From Solidesulfovibrio aerotolerans (lineage in GTDB: Bacteria; Desulfobacterota; Desulfovibrionia; Desulfovibrionales; Desulfovibrionaceae), in contig NZ_WVUD01000042.1 of assembly GCF_009856865.1 (NCBI RefSeq), positions 1 to 34,138 on the forward strand: a DNA stretch of 34,138 nt, read 5' to 3'. The position numbers were made by a program, and so were the translations under genes. A model generated the notes under the pieces. The model did no database searches. It saw only the letters and a list, made by a program, of their open reading frames with translations, and was not told the origin of the DNA. Below, piece by piece: positions 1-7,532 of the stretch; position 1 is the first letter of the stretch, and every line of letters starts with the position of its first letter.

Positions 1-54
1 TTTGAACTTGATGTCATGGCAATTTATGCCATTTTTTCAAAATTGATCGCCTAA
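1..54 (+). CDS. 3' end of an unidentified upstream gene (partial)
   Basis: The window opens inside a reading frame that ends with TAA at 52-54 and would encode FELDVMAIYAIFSKLIA. A second frame is also open and ends at TGA 44-46, so the choice is uncertain. The stretch is AT-rich like the gene that follows, and its stop lies 13 bases before the next ATG, consistent with co-transcription. It is too short to assign to any family. Confidence 0.3.
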   Translation, partial: FELDVMAIYAIFSKLIA

Positions 55-67
55 GTGGAAAGGCATC

Positions 68-1276
68 ATGAGCTTGCACCAGTTGTCGCTTTCAGGCGTC
101 AAGCCTTTTCTTAGCCGGACAGTAATGACCCAGGACAGTAATTACCTGGTTCGCTATCAATATTTTGAGCCAACCATCGTTGCAGATCAAATCAATGTCG
201 ATCTTTCCTATATTGACTTCGTCTCCATACCCATGTCCCTGGCGGCCATCAATGCCCCCCATGCCACGAACAGTCCCCAGACGACTACGGCAAACGGCCT
301 GATACTTGTCAACGCCGCAGCCGCCTCCGGGACGACGGCGCTTAATAACGTGCTGCCTTCGTCAAGCCAAATACTGCCCAATGCAAATTTCACCCGCGTC
401 GTCTCCCCCTCGCTCAACGCGACCAGTGCGGCCATGTATCATGACTGGACCAACTACTTACAAACGACCCTTTCCAATAAGCAGGTCACGCTCAAGGGCT
501 CTTATGTGGGAACCGGCCCGCAACCAGCCTGGACAAATGCGCAAGGCTATTGCCAGACGGCTGTCCCTCCGATAACCGATCCCAACGTTTGCAGCCGGTA
601 TCAAGCCCAAAGCTACGATTACATCGCCACATTCGACTCCAGCGGAAACGTCACCATGACCCCGCAAAGCGATTCCGGCAACGGGACCGCCACGTGCGTA
701 CCCGTGAGCGTCCAAGGGCCGGGCATCGGGAATGTCGGCTCTATCACCATCAGCTTTGCCAATTTGAATACGGCGACGGGAATCTATGGCAACAACCCCA
801 TCTTTTCCTACAGTTACACTCTAAACGGAACACCCTACAGCGGCACCACCACAGGCATCACCAATGATCTTTTCGGGCGCGTGGTCGGCGATCTCATGGC
901 CGGTCTGAGCTTTGGGTATCCCGCCAGCACGGTAACCTATAACGGAACAGCCATCGGCTCCCTCGCGAGCTCGCAGTGGTGGGGCGGCACCCTGCCGGAT
1001 GGCACGGTTATCACTCTGGCCAACAGCCCGGCGGGCAACAATGTTGCTTTTGGCACGGCCCAACCCGGGCAGCCCAACAACTACCACACCTATGCCGCCA
1101 GCTTTAACGCCCTGACATCGGCCTATGGCTTTGCCTTACAGGATCGCTTAAACAACAATACGATTGCCTTTAACACAACGACCGATGCAAACAGCTATCT
1201 CATGGTTACCATAAACCCTGACAGTTCAAGCACCGTTCACCCTAATATGTTGTTGCTTCTCTCCGGAAACAATTAA
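68..1276 (+). CDS. Glycoside hydrolase family 64-like (beta-1,3-glucanase) protein, N-terminally incomplete
   Basis: The 402-residue product resembles the C-terminal two thirds of GH64 beta-1,3-glucanases, which cut beta-1,3-glucan and carry a thaumatin-like fold. The diagnostic stretch is near the start: a DSNY motif, then YFEP, then NVDLSYIDFVSIP. Glu34 and Asp50 are 16 residues apart, the same spacing as the catalytic Glu154/Asp170 pair I recall for the Streptomyces matensis enzyme. The C-terminal YAASF...LMVTI segment also fits. What is odd is the start: the ATG has a good ribosome site (GGAAAGG, 59-63 region) but lies just before the catalytic strand, so roughly 100 residues of the usual domain and any signal peptide are absent. 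A TGA at 44-46 closes the frame upstream. Base composition is clearly lower in GC than the neighbours, suggesting transfer. It may be a remnant or a divergent short form. Confidence 0.6.
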   Translation: MSLHQLSLSGVKPFLSRTVMTQDSNYLVRYQYFEPTIVADQINVDLSYIDFVSIPMSLAAINAPHATNSPQTTTANGLILVNAAAASGTTALNNVLPSSSQILPNANFTRVVSPSLNATSAAMYHDWTNYLQTTLSNKQVTLKGSYVGTGPQPAWTNAQGYCQTAVPPITDPNVCSRYQAQSYDYIATFDSSGNVTMTPQSDSGNGTATCVPVSVQGPGIGNVGSITISFANLNTATGIYGNNPIFSYSYTLNGTPYSGTTTGITNDLFGRVVGDLMAGLSFGYPASTVTYNGTAIGSLASSQWWGGTLPDGTVITLANSPAGNNVAFGTAQPGQPNNYHTYAASFNALTSAYGFALQDRLNNNTIAFNTTTDANSYLMVTINPDSSSTVHPNMLLLLSGNN

Positions 1277-1795
1277 GGAAAAGGCCGTTTCGGACGCACA
1301 TAATCACATCTGACAAAAAGGACACTGCCGGCACGGCGCATCTCCAGAAAAAATTCCGGGAAGGCCGGTCGGAAAGCCTCCACATTTTCGTTGTCATATG
1401 CAGCCAGCATCCAAGCATGCGCCACACGGGGCATGCTTGGATGCACACACCGTGCCCCGCAACAGGCCAACGCGATCTCACTGCAATGTCGCTGTTACCC
1501 AGCCACAAACACCGCGCTTGCGCTTGCCGGCACGTTTTTCGGGAACCACTTTTGCCCGCGCCCCGTCCCTGCCGGCCGACGGTTGCCATGGCCGGGAACC
1601 GGCGGGCCATCGCTGAGCCTTGTGCCTGCGGCCTGTCGCCGGTGGCCGCCGGCCGGCGGCACGGCTGCGGAGTTACCATTGCCTGGACAAATTGGTAGAG
1701 TGTGCCATGTTTGGGCCAATGACCACCCCCCACCCGCAGCGCGAAGGCGGGGACCGTTCCCGGAAAACCCGCCAAACTGGGAAATTTTATCTGCA
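1277..1795. other. Non-coding stretch after the GH64-like gene
   Basis: About 520 bases without a convincing gene. Open frames here lack ribosome sites and recognisable products. The only clear structure is the 14-bp perfect inverted repeat at 1407-1444. Composition shifts from AT-richer on the left to GC-rich on the right, so the boundary of the atypical segment probably lies here. I see no clear promoter for the downstream operon. Confidence 0.5.
1407..1444. repeat. Perfect 14-bp inverted repeat
   Basis: GCATCCAAGCATGC at 1407-1420 is exactly complementary to GCATGCTTGGATGC at 1431-1444, with a 10-base loop. It has no T-run on either side, so it is not a standard intrinsic terminator. It could be a protein-binding dyad, a terminator without a T-run, or one end of a lost mobile element. 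Confidence 0.75.
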
Positions 1796-3421
1796 ATGAC
1801 GCGTCCTTACCATCTTTCCCGTGAAGCGGCAGCGGCCCTGGCCCTGGGCGGGCTGGCCCTGGCCGGCGTGGTCCTCGGGCAGGACTGGCGGGCGGCGGCC
1901 CTGGCCGGAGGCCTGTTGGCCGCCGCCATCCTGGCCTGGTTTCCCTTTTTCGGCCTCATGTTCGCCGTGGCCACCGTATTCGTCGGCACGCCTTCGCTCA
2001 AAATCAGCCATGTTCCCGGCGTGCTCACCCAGCTGTTTCCGGCCATGTTCCTGCTGCCGCCGGTATTTTTCGGCTTTCTGATCCACCGCGCTACGGCCGT
2101 GCGGACGGTGCGGGCCCCGACTTCCCTCCCCCCGCTGACCCCTTTTGTGGCCGCCATTGCCGCGCTCAACATCCTTGGCCTGGCCTGGGCACCGCATACG
2201 CGCCTTGCCGTGGGGCAGGTGGCCACCTTGGCCTTTGACGTTCTTCTTTTTTTCGCCGTGGTGGCCGCCGTTTCCAACGAAAAGCGCCTGCGTACCCTGG
2301 TCTGGTCCATGGTCCTGTCGGCGCTGCTGGTCTGCGCGGCCATGTTTTGCGGTGCGTGGTACGACTGGGCCGGGACGATCCATCTGGGCCGGGGCGTGGA
2401 ACTGAACTTCGAACTGTTCTCCGAGGAACGCTGGGGGCGCATCGGCGGGCTGTGTTCGGCCAATCAGGCCGGCGGCTTTCTGGTGATGACGGTGTTTTTG
2501 ACCATGGGCCTGTCCCGGCTCTACCGCCGCTGGCAGCGGGCCGGCCTCGTCTTTTTGGCCATGCTGTTCCTCACCTTCGTGGTGGTTTCAAGCTCGCGAG
2601 GAGCGATCCTGGGCTTTTGCGGAGCGGCCGGGACCTTTTTGCTCCTGCACCCGGCCTCCCGGCGACGAATCCTAAGCCGCACCACCCTGCTCGTACTGGT
2701 GCTGGCCGGCGCGATTCTGGCCGGCAAACCGTCGTTTATCGACCGGATGCTGGTGGGCTTCGGCTATTCCGGGCCGCTCCTTTTTTCCGAAAAAAAGACC
2801 AGCGGCAGCGTGGCCAACACCAGCGGCTCCGGGGCGCGGTTTCGCATGTGGAAGGATGCCCTCTCGGTCATGGCCGACCGACCGGAACTTCTCCTGCTTG
2901 GCCTTGGACCGGGCGGCTTTATCTGGCATACCCGCGAACCGGAGGTGCACAGCCTCTGGTTCGCTTTTTTCTTCGATCTGGGGCTGCTTGGCGGCCTGAT
3001 CGGCATTCTGGGGCTGGCCACCCTGTCGGTCGCCCTGGCCCAGGCCTTCAAAAACACACCGCCCGGCCCGGCCCGGACGCTTTTTATCGCGGCCGTTGTC
3101 GGCGGTCTGGCGGAACTCGGCATCCACAGCCTGATCGACCACGACCTGACCTCGCCAGTCTCGCGCTTTGCCTGGCTGTATCTGGCCATTGTCGCCGCCG
3201 CCCTGGGCGTGGTACGAAACGGATCGCAAACCGCACCTTGTGCGCCTTTGGAGATCACCCATGGACCGTTGCCGATACCTCATCCTGACCCTTGGCCTGC
3301 TGCTGGCGGTGCCGGCGGCGTTTCCCCGCTCCTGCCCGGCCCAGCCTGCACCCCAGATGCTGGTCAAGCAGGCCCGGGACATGGCGGCGCGGGAACGCAC
3401 CGATCCGACCACGGCAGGTAA
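1796..3421 (+). CDS. O-antigen ligase / polysaccharide polymerase-like membrane protein
   Basis: The 541-residue product is a multi-pass inner-membrane protein with hydrophobic segments along most of its length. In the second half it has the SSSRGA motif, then a large periplasmic loop ending in RFRMWKDAL and HSLWFAFFFDLGLLGG, the pattern of the Wzy_C (WaaL/Wzy/RfaL) family. These proteins join or polymerise undecaprenyl-linked glycans on the periplasmic face. I chose ATG 1796 because the hydrophobic part starts just after it; the ribosome site is weak. The last 50 or so residues are low-complexity and overlap the next gene by 161 bases in another frame, unusually long. A sequencing frameshift or a real long overlap are both possible. 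It leads an operon with a secreted glycosidase, which fits exopolysaccharide or lipopolysaccharide work. The exact substrate is unknown. Confidence 0.75.
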   Translation: MTRPYHLSREAAAALALGGLALAGVVLGQDWRAAALAGGLLAAAILAWFPFFGLMFAVATVFVGTPSLKISHVPGVLTQLFPAMFLLPPVFFGFLIHRATAVRTVRAPTSLPPLTPFVAAIAALNILGLAWAPHTRLAVGQVATLAFDVLLFFAVVAAVSNEKRLRTLVWSMVLSALLVCAAMFCGAWYDWAGTIHLGRGVELNFELFSEERWGRIGGLCSANQAGGFLVMTVFLTMGLSRLYRRWQRAGLVFLAMLFLTFVVVSSSRGAILGFCGAAGTFLLLHPASRRRILSRTTLLVLVLAGAILAGKPSFIDRMLVGFGYSGPLLFSEKKTSGSVANTSGSGARFRMWKDALSVMADRPELLLLGLGPGGFIWHTREPEVHSLWFAFFFDLGLLGGLIGILGLATLSVALAQAFKNTPPGPARTLFIAAVVGGLAELGIHSLIDHDLTSPVSRFAWLYLAIVAAALGVVRNGSQTAPCAPLEITHGPLPIPHPDPWPAAGGAGGVSPLLPGPACTPDAGQAGPGHGGAGTHRSDHGR

Positions 3422-5228
3422 CGCCGCGCACCGCCTGCGCGAGTTGCAGGGCCTTTTCGGGGCCATGCGGTTTTCCAAAGCGTTTACCGGTCTGGAGCGG
3501 ATCTGTTCACCCCAGTCCCTGGCCGCCATGATGCAGGCGGAAAGTGCCGGACACTCCGAAACCACGGCCAAGTTGCTCTCCCCCTGCCTGCTGGCCTTGG
3601 GCACCATCCCGGCCCCGGCGGAGACAGGGACTCCCGGTCCCGGCCCCGGCCCGGGCCAGGGCCAGGGTCCGTCCTATCCACCCATCCCGCCAGGGCCGCC
3701 CATGGCCGGCCGGCCAGGACCTGGTTCCTTCCCCCCCCCAGGTTTCCAGCCCGGTCAGCCCGGACAACACCCCGGACAACACCCCGGACAGCCCGGGCAA
3801 CAGGGTCAGCCCGGCATGCCCCGGCAGCCCGGACCGCCCGGCGCACAAGCGAGCGGCCCGACACCGCGCCCCCCGGCCCGAAAGCCGGTCGCCGTCAGTG
3901 TGGAGCTGCCGACCACGGCCGACGCCATCTTTGTCACCCCGGCCGTGGCGGTCGGCATATCCAGGCAACAGCCGGACGCGCGGGCAGCCACAGTTGCGGC
4001 CTTGGGCCGCACCGCCCGGATCACCCTGACGGATATTCCCGTTTTCATCGAAGAAAGTGCGCCCCAAACAACGTCGCCAACCCCGGCCCAGCGCCAAGCC
4101 TCGCCATTCGGGGCGCATCCGGCCACATTTCGCGGCGAAACCCCGCCCTTTGCCCTGGCCGCCGATCTCGGCATCGGCTGGCACCGGGCCGTCGCCTGGT
4201 GGGTGGACATCCAGTCCGATGCGGACCTGGCCGCCGGCCGGTTCGACTTCTCCCGCCTGGACGCCCAACTGGCCGGCCTTCCCCCGGGCATGCAGGTCAT
4301 GCTCACCATCATGCTGCCGACCCGGTTGCGCCAGGATCAAGGCGGCGGAGCCCCCGGGAGGCCCGCTCCCCTGGCGGTCAAAGCCGACGGCAACTGGACC
4401 CTTGGGCCACCCCCGGCCGCCTACGACGCCTTTGTCAAAGCCCTGGTCAACCGCTACGGCAAACATCCCCCGGCCGGAATTCCCCGGGTCTCGTGCTGGC
4501 AATTTGAAAACGAACTGGACCTGTCCCGGGCCCGCTCGGACGCTGCCGGCTACGCCGCGCTGCTGACCCGGACGGCGACACTTATAAAGGCCGTCGATCC
4601 CAAGGCGATGGTGCTGATCGGCGGGGTTTCCGGCGAGGATTTCTCCCGGAATTTCGAGGCCTACTACCAGCCGGTGCTGCGCCTTTTGGCCGGCAAGGGC
4701 TTTGACGCCTTTGACATCCACTTCTTCGGCCGGGCCGGGGACTACCGGGAGCTTGCCGCCCTCTACGGGCAGACCCGCCAGGCCCTGGACGCCGCCGGGT
4801 TTGCCCGGACCCCTATCTGGATGACCGAAACCGGCACCTACAGCGGCGCCCCGGCCGCGCCGCCGGGACTCCCCCCGCAATCCGAGGAGGAGCAGGCCGC
4901 GGAACTGGTGCGGCGCGCCGTCTACGCCCTGGGGCTGGGTATCCCCAAAGTTTTTTGGGCCATGGTGCGCGAGGGGTTTCAACACCAAAACCATCTCTTT
5001 GACCATATCGGCCTGACCACAGACCCCCGGGTGACGCCGCAAGCCCCGCCGGGACAGCCCAAAGCAGCCTACGCCGCCTACAAACTGCTGTGCGCCAAAC
5101 TGGCCGGCTTGGACCCCAGGCCAACCCGCCTGTCGCTGGGACCGGATGTCTATGCCTACCGCTTTACCGGCCCAGGCGGCCGCTCGGTGATTGTGGCCTG
5201 GGCCGATCCCCGGCCCGAGGCGCGCTAA
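3261..5228 (+). CDS. Secreted clan GH-A-like glycosidase with a collagen-like Pro/Gly/Gln linker
   Basis: 655 residues. A Sec signal peptide (LILTLGLLLAVPAAF) starts at ATG 3261, with GGAG seven bases upstream. A helical region follows to about residue 110. Residues 120-210 or so are low-complexity Pro/Gly/Gln with PGQH and PGQP repeats. The C-terminal half (about 300-650) is a TIM-barrel glycosidase domain: WQFENELDL holds the Asn-Glu pair expected of the acid/base (Glu418), and WMTETGTYSG holds the likely nucleophile (Glu523), about 105 residues apart as in clan GH-A (GH39/GH5-like). It probably acts in the periplasm or outside on a polysaccharide made by the preceding O-antigen ligase-like protein. 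The linker DNA holds a run of nine C (3731-3739) and three 12-base tandem units (3759-3794), both slippage-prone. The family number is not certain. Confidence 0.7.
   Translation: MDRCRYLILTLGLLLAVPAAFPRSCPAQPAPQMLVKQARDMAARERTDPTTAGNAAHRLRELQGLFGAMRFSKAFTGLERICSPQSLAAMMQAESAGHSETTAKLLSPCLLALGTIPAPAETGTPGPGPGPGQGQGPSYPPIPPGPPMAGRPGPGSFPPPGFQPGQPGQHPGQHPGQPGQQGQPGMPRQPGPPGAQASGPTPRPPARKPVAVSVELPTTADAIFVTPAVAVGISRQQPDARAATVAALGRTARITLTDIPVFIEESAPQTTSPTPAQRQASPFGAHPATFRGETPPFALAADLGIGWHRAVAWWVDIQSDADLAAGRFDFSRLDAQLAGLPPGMQVMLTIMLPTRLRQDQGGGAPGRPAPLAVKADGNWTLGPPPAAYDAFVKALVNRYGKHPPAGIPRVSCWQFENELDLSRARSDAAGYAALLTRTATLIKAVDPKAMVLIGGVSGEDFSRNFEAYYQPVLRLLAGKGFDAFDIHFFGRAGDYRELAALYGQTRQALDAAGFARTPIWMTETGTYSGAPAAPPGLPPQSEEEQAAELVRRAVYALGLGIPKVFWAMVREGFQHQNHLFDHIGLTTDPRVTPQAPPGQPKAAYAAYKLLCAKLAGLDPRPTRLSLGPDVYAYRFTGPGGRSVIVAWADPRPEAR
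3759..3794 (+). repeat. 12-bp tandem repeat in the collagen-like coding region
   Basis: CCCGGACAACAC occurs at 3759-3770 and 3771-3782, followed by the variant CCCGGACAGCCC at 3783-3794. The units encode PGQH, PGQH and PGQP. A run of nine C lies 20 bases upstream (3731-3739). Unit changes would keep the frame, while C-run slippage would break it. Confidence 0.85.
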
Positions 5229-5247
5229 GACCTTTGCAGGAGACGGG

Positions 5248-5967
5248 ATGCTCGTGACTGATTTGGGGCGCATGGCCTTTGACGCAGCCTGGACGATCCA
5301 GGAGCAGGCTGTGGCCGAGCGCCTCGCCGGCGGGCCTGACCAGCTTTTTTTGGTCGAACATGACCCGGTCGTCACTCTGGGACGCCATGGCGGCCGGGAA
5401 AATCTGCTGGTCCCGCCCGAATCCTTGGCGGCGCACGGGGTCGCCCTGGCGAACGCCAGTCGGGGCGGCAACATCACCTGCCATTTCCCGGGGCAGGTCG
5501 TGGCCTATCCCATCTTTAAAATCGCTGCGGCCAGGGGTGGCCTGCGCGGCCTGTTTCACGACCTGGAAGCGGTTGTCATCGCCACCCTGGCGGGCTATGG
5601 CGTGCGCGGCGAACGCGAACCGGGCCGGCCCGGCGTGTTCGTCGCCGGGCGAAAGATCGCCAGCATCGGGCTGGCCGTCAAAAAATATGTCACGGCCCAC
5701 GGTCTGGCCCTTAATGTCGGCCGGGATCTCGGGGTCTTTTCACTCATTACCCCGTGCGGTCTGGCCGGCGTGGCCCCGACGTCCCTGGCCCTGGAAATGC
5801 CGGCCGTAACGGCCGCCCTCTACCCGAGCGAAGAGCACCTGATCCAGCATGTCAAACGAACCCTCGTCGCCTCGTTCGAACGCGTCTTTTGCCAGAAAGC
5901 CGTCCTGGCTGAGGCGACCCCTGCCCCAGGGGCCGGCCTTCACCCGCACCCAGAGCCTTTTGCGTGA
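5248..5967 (+). CDS. lipB: Octanoyltransferase LipB
   Basis: LipB moves the octanoyl group from acyl carrier protein to the lipoyl domains of 2-oxoacid dehydrogenases or glycine-cleavage H protein; it acts in the cytoplasm. The 239-residue product shows the family landmarks: EHDPVVTLGRH near residue 37, SRGGNITCHFPGQ at 71-83, the catalytic lysine in GRKIASIG (Lys136) and the catalytic cysteine in LITPCGL (Cys170). ATG 5248 is preceded by AGGAG at optimal distance and lies 19 bases after the glycosidase stop. The C-terminus extends past the usual end and overlaps lipA by 119 bases. Adjacent lipB-lipA is a common arrangement and supports the call. Confidence 0.95.
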   Translation: MLVTDLGRMAFDAAWTIQEQAVAERLAGGPDQLFLVEHDPVVTLGRHGGRENLLVPPESLAAHGVALANASRGGNITCHFPGQVVAYPIFKIAAARGGLRGLFHDLEAVVIATLAGYGVRGEREPGRPGVFVAGRKIASIGLAVKKYVTAHGLALNVGRDLGVFSLITPCGLAGVAPTSLALEMPAVTAALYPSEEHLIQHVKRTLVASFERVFCQKAVLAEATPAPGAGLHPHPEPFA

Positions 5968-6730
5968 TCTGCGCTGCAACACCGTCTGCGATGGGGCCAA
6001 CTGCCCCAACCGCATGGAGTGTTACCAGCGCGGCGTGGCCGCTTTTCTGATCCTCGGCCGGGTCTGCACCCGCAACTGCGCCTTTTGCAAGATCAGCCCC
6101 GGCGCGCCGGAACCCGTCGATCCGCAGGAACCCGACCGCGTGGCCCAGGCTGCCGCCCGGCTTGGCCTGGGGCATGTGGTGGTCACTTCGGTGAGCCGCG
6201 ACGACCTTCCCGATGGTGGGGCAGGCCATTTCGCCGCAGTGCTCGGTGCCCTGCGCCGCACCCTTGCCGCCTCAACCCTGGAAGTGCTCATCCCGGATTT
6301 CGGCGGCGATGCGGCCAGCCTGCAGACCGTGCTCGACGCCCGGCCGGACGTGCTCAACCACAACCTGGAAACCGTGCCGGAGTTGTACGCCGCCATCCGC
6401 CCCCGGGCAGTTTACGCCAGGAGTCTGGCCCTGCTTGAGCGGGCCAAAAAAAACGCCGCCCCAGGCCTGACCAAAAGCGGCCTCATGCTCGGCCTTGGCG
6501 AAACGCCGCAGCAAATCCGTCGCGTACTGGCCGACCTCGCGGCCGTTGGCTGCGATATCGTCACCATCGGCCAATACCTCGCCCCGTCGGCCCGCCATGC
6601 GCCCATCGACCGCTACGTCACGCCCGAGGAATTTGACGCCTGGGCCGCCTACGGCGCAACACTTGGCATCCCCCGCATGCATTGCGCCCCGCTCGTGCGC
6701 AGCAGCTACAACGCGGGCCTGTTCGTTTAA
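5849..6730 (+). CDS. lipA: Lipoyl synthase LipA
   Basis: Radical-SAM enzyme that inserts two sulfur atoms into the octanoyl chain placed by LipB. The 293-residue product carries both iron-sulfur motifs: the auxiliary-cluster CX4CX5C (Cys47, Cys52, Cys58, within TVCDGANCPN) and the radical-SAM CX3CX2C (Cys73, Cys77, Cys80, within GRVCTRNCAFC). The C-terminal RSSYNAG supplies the serine ligand typical of LipA. The start at ATG 5849 lies inside lipB. No alternative start codon exists in this frame between it and the conserved WLRRPLP segment, so the 119-base overlap looks real and suggests translational coupling. The gene ends the left-hand forward operon. Confidence 0.96.
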   Translation: MSNEPSSPRSNASFARKPSWLRRPLPQGPAFTRTQSLLRDLRCNTVCDGANCPNRMECYQRGVAAFLILGRVCTRNCAFCKISPGAPEPVDPQEPDRVAQAAARLGLGHVVVTSVSRDDLPDGGAGHFAAVLGALRRTLAASTLEVLIPDFGGDAASLQTVLDARPDVLNHNLETVPELYAAIRPRAVYARSLALLERAKKNAAPGLTKSGLMLGLGETPQQIRRVLADLAAVGCDIVTIGQYLAPSARHAPIDRYVTPEEFDAWAAYGATLGIPRMHCAPLVRSSYNAGLFV

Positions 6731-6869
6731 AGGCCCCGGCGCAGCCTGAGCCCCCGGCCCCAGGCCACGGAAAGGCCGCCCTCCCCAGGCAGCGCCCCCC
6801 GAAAAACGCCTGGCCACGCGTCCTTGTCCCAGACCAGAGGAAGGCACACCCTCCCCTGGCCTGATCCCG

Positions 6870-7193
6870 CTATTTCTGCTTGGCGACAACCTTGTCTTTG
6901 ATCTGGTCATAGGTCGCGGCAGGGATGATCTTTTTGGACACAAGCTGGTCTTTTCTGGCGTAGGGCCGGCCCTCGATGATTTTTTTGGAATAGGCGTCGC
7001 CGATACCGGGCAACATCTTGAGTTGCTCTTCCGACGCACTATTCAAATCAAGCAGCGCAGCCTTTGCCACAGGGGCTTCGACTATCGCCGGGGCGGCGGC
7101 AGTCGGGGTTGGCGTTGCCTTTTGCCCGGCCAAGCCGGCCTGGGCGGTCAGACAGAGGGCCACAACGAGAAAGAACACTGCAATTCGTTTCAT
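6870..7193 (-). CDS. Small secreted helix-hairpin-helix (ComEA-like) protein
   Basis: 107 residues with an N-terminal signal peptide (VFFLVVALCLTAQAGLAG), an Ala/Pro/Thr-rich spacer, and one ComEA/PsbU-type helix-hairpin-helix domain. The domain begins LLDLNSASEEQLKMLPGIG near residue 47, continues through SKKIIEGRPYARKDQL and ends VVAKQK. The LPGIG loop is the non-specific DNA-backbone binding hairpin of this fold. ComEA proteins bind DNA outside the inner membrane during natural transformation, but many single-domain relatives have no known role. No other competence gene is present. A strong GGAGG precedes the ATG at 7193. It is transcribed alone, divergent from the gene at 7533. Confidence 0.8.
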   Translation of the reverse strand: MKRIAVFFLVVALCLTAQAGLAGQKATPTPTAAAPAIVEAPVAKAALLDLNSASEEQLKMLPGIGDAYSKKIIEGRPYARKDQLVSKKIIPAATYDQIKDKVVAKQK

Positions 7194-7532
7194 AAGTCCT
7201 CCGGGGTAAAAGGTTGCACAACAGGTCCAAGAGACTTAAAGACATTGTCGCCGCGCTGACGAACAGCCCAACTGGGCGACGTGGAACCTGCCACTGTTCT
7301 CCCACGCCGCAGCGGCAGACGCAAGGAGAGCATAGCGCGTCATGCGCCTCCCTGGCGTGGCAAAGAGCATGGGTTCGTCGGCTACAGCCGCCACCACCCG
7401 GCCAAGGCGTTTGCGGCATGCCCGGTCGCACCAACAGCCCTCCTCCCCGGTCTGCTTGTCCCAATTCCCTTCCTGGGTTAGAGGCCTCTGCATCTCTGCC
7501 GCTGCGGGCGACTCCCGAAAGGAATTCCCATC
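7194..7532. other. Divergent intergenic region
   Basis: About 340 bases between two diverging genes, so it should hold promoters for both. I could not identify a convincing -35/-10 pair, -24/-12 element, RNA gene or repeat in it. Confidence 0.4.

Noticed and set aside
1242-1796. Reverse-strand open frame of 184 codons in the left non-coding region
   Set aside because: No ribosome site, Arg/Ala-rich product typical of GC-rich shadow frames, no recognisable motif.
3507-5477. Very long reverse-strand open frame opposite the glycosidase gene
   Set aside because: It mirrors the glycosidase codons in antisense. The forward frame has a signal peptide, catalytic motifs and a ribosome site.
6731-6869. 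Terminator between lipA and the helix-hairpin-helix gene
   Set aside because: GC-rich and foldable in many ways, but I found no clear stem with a T-run.
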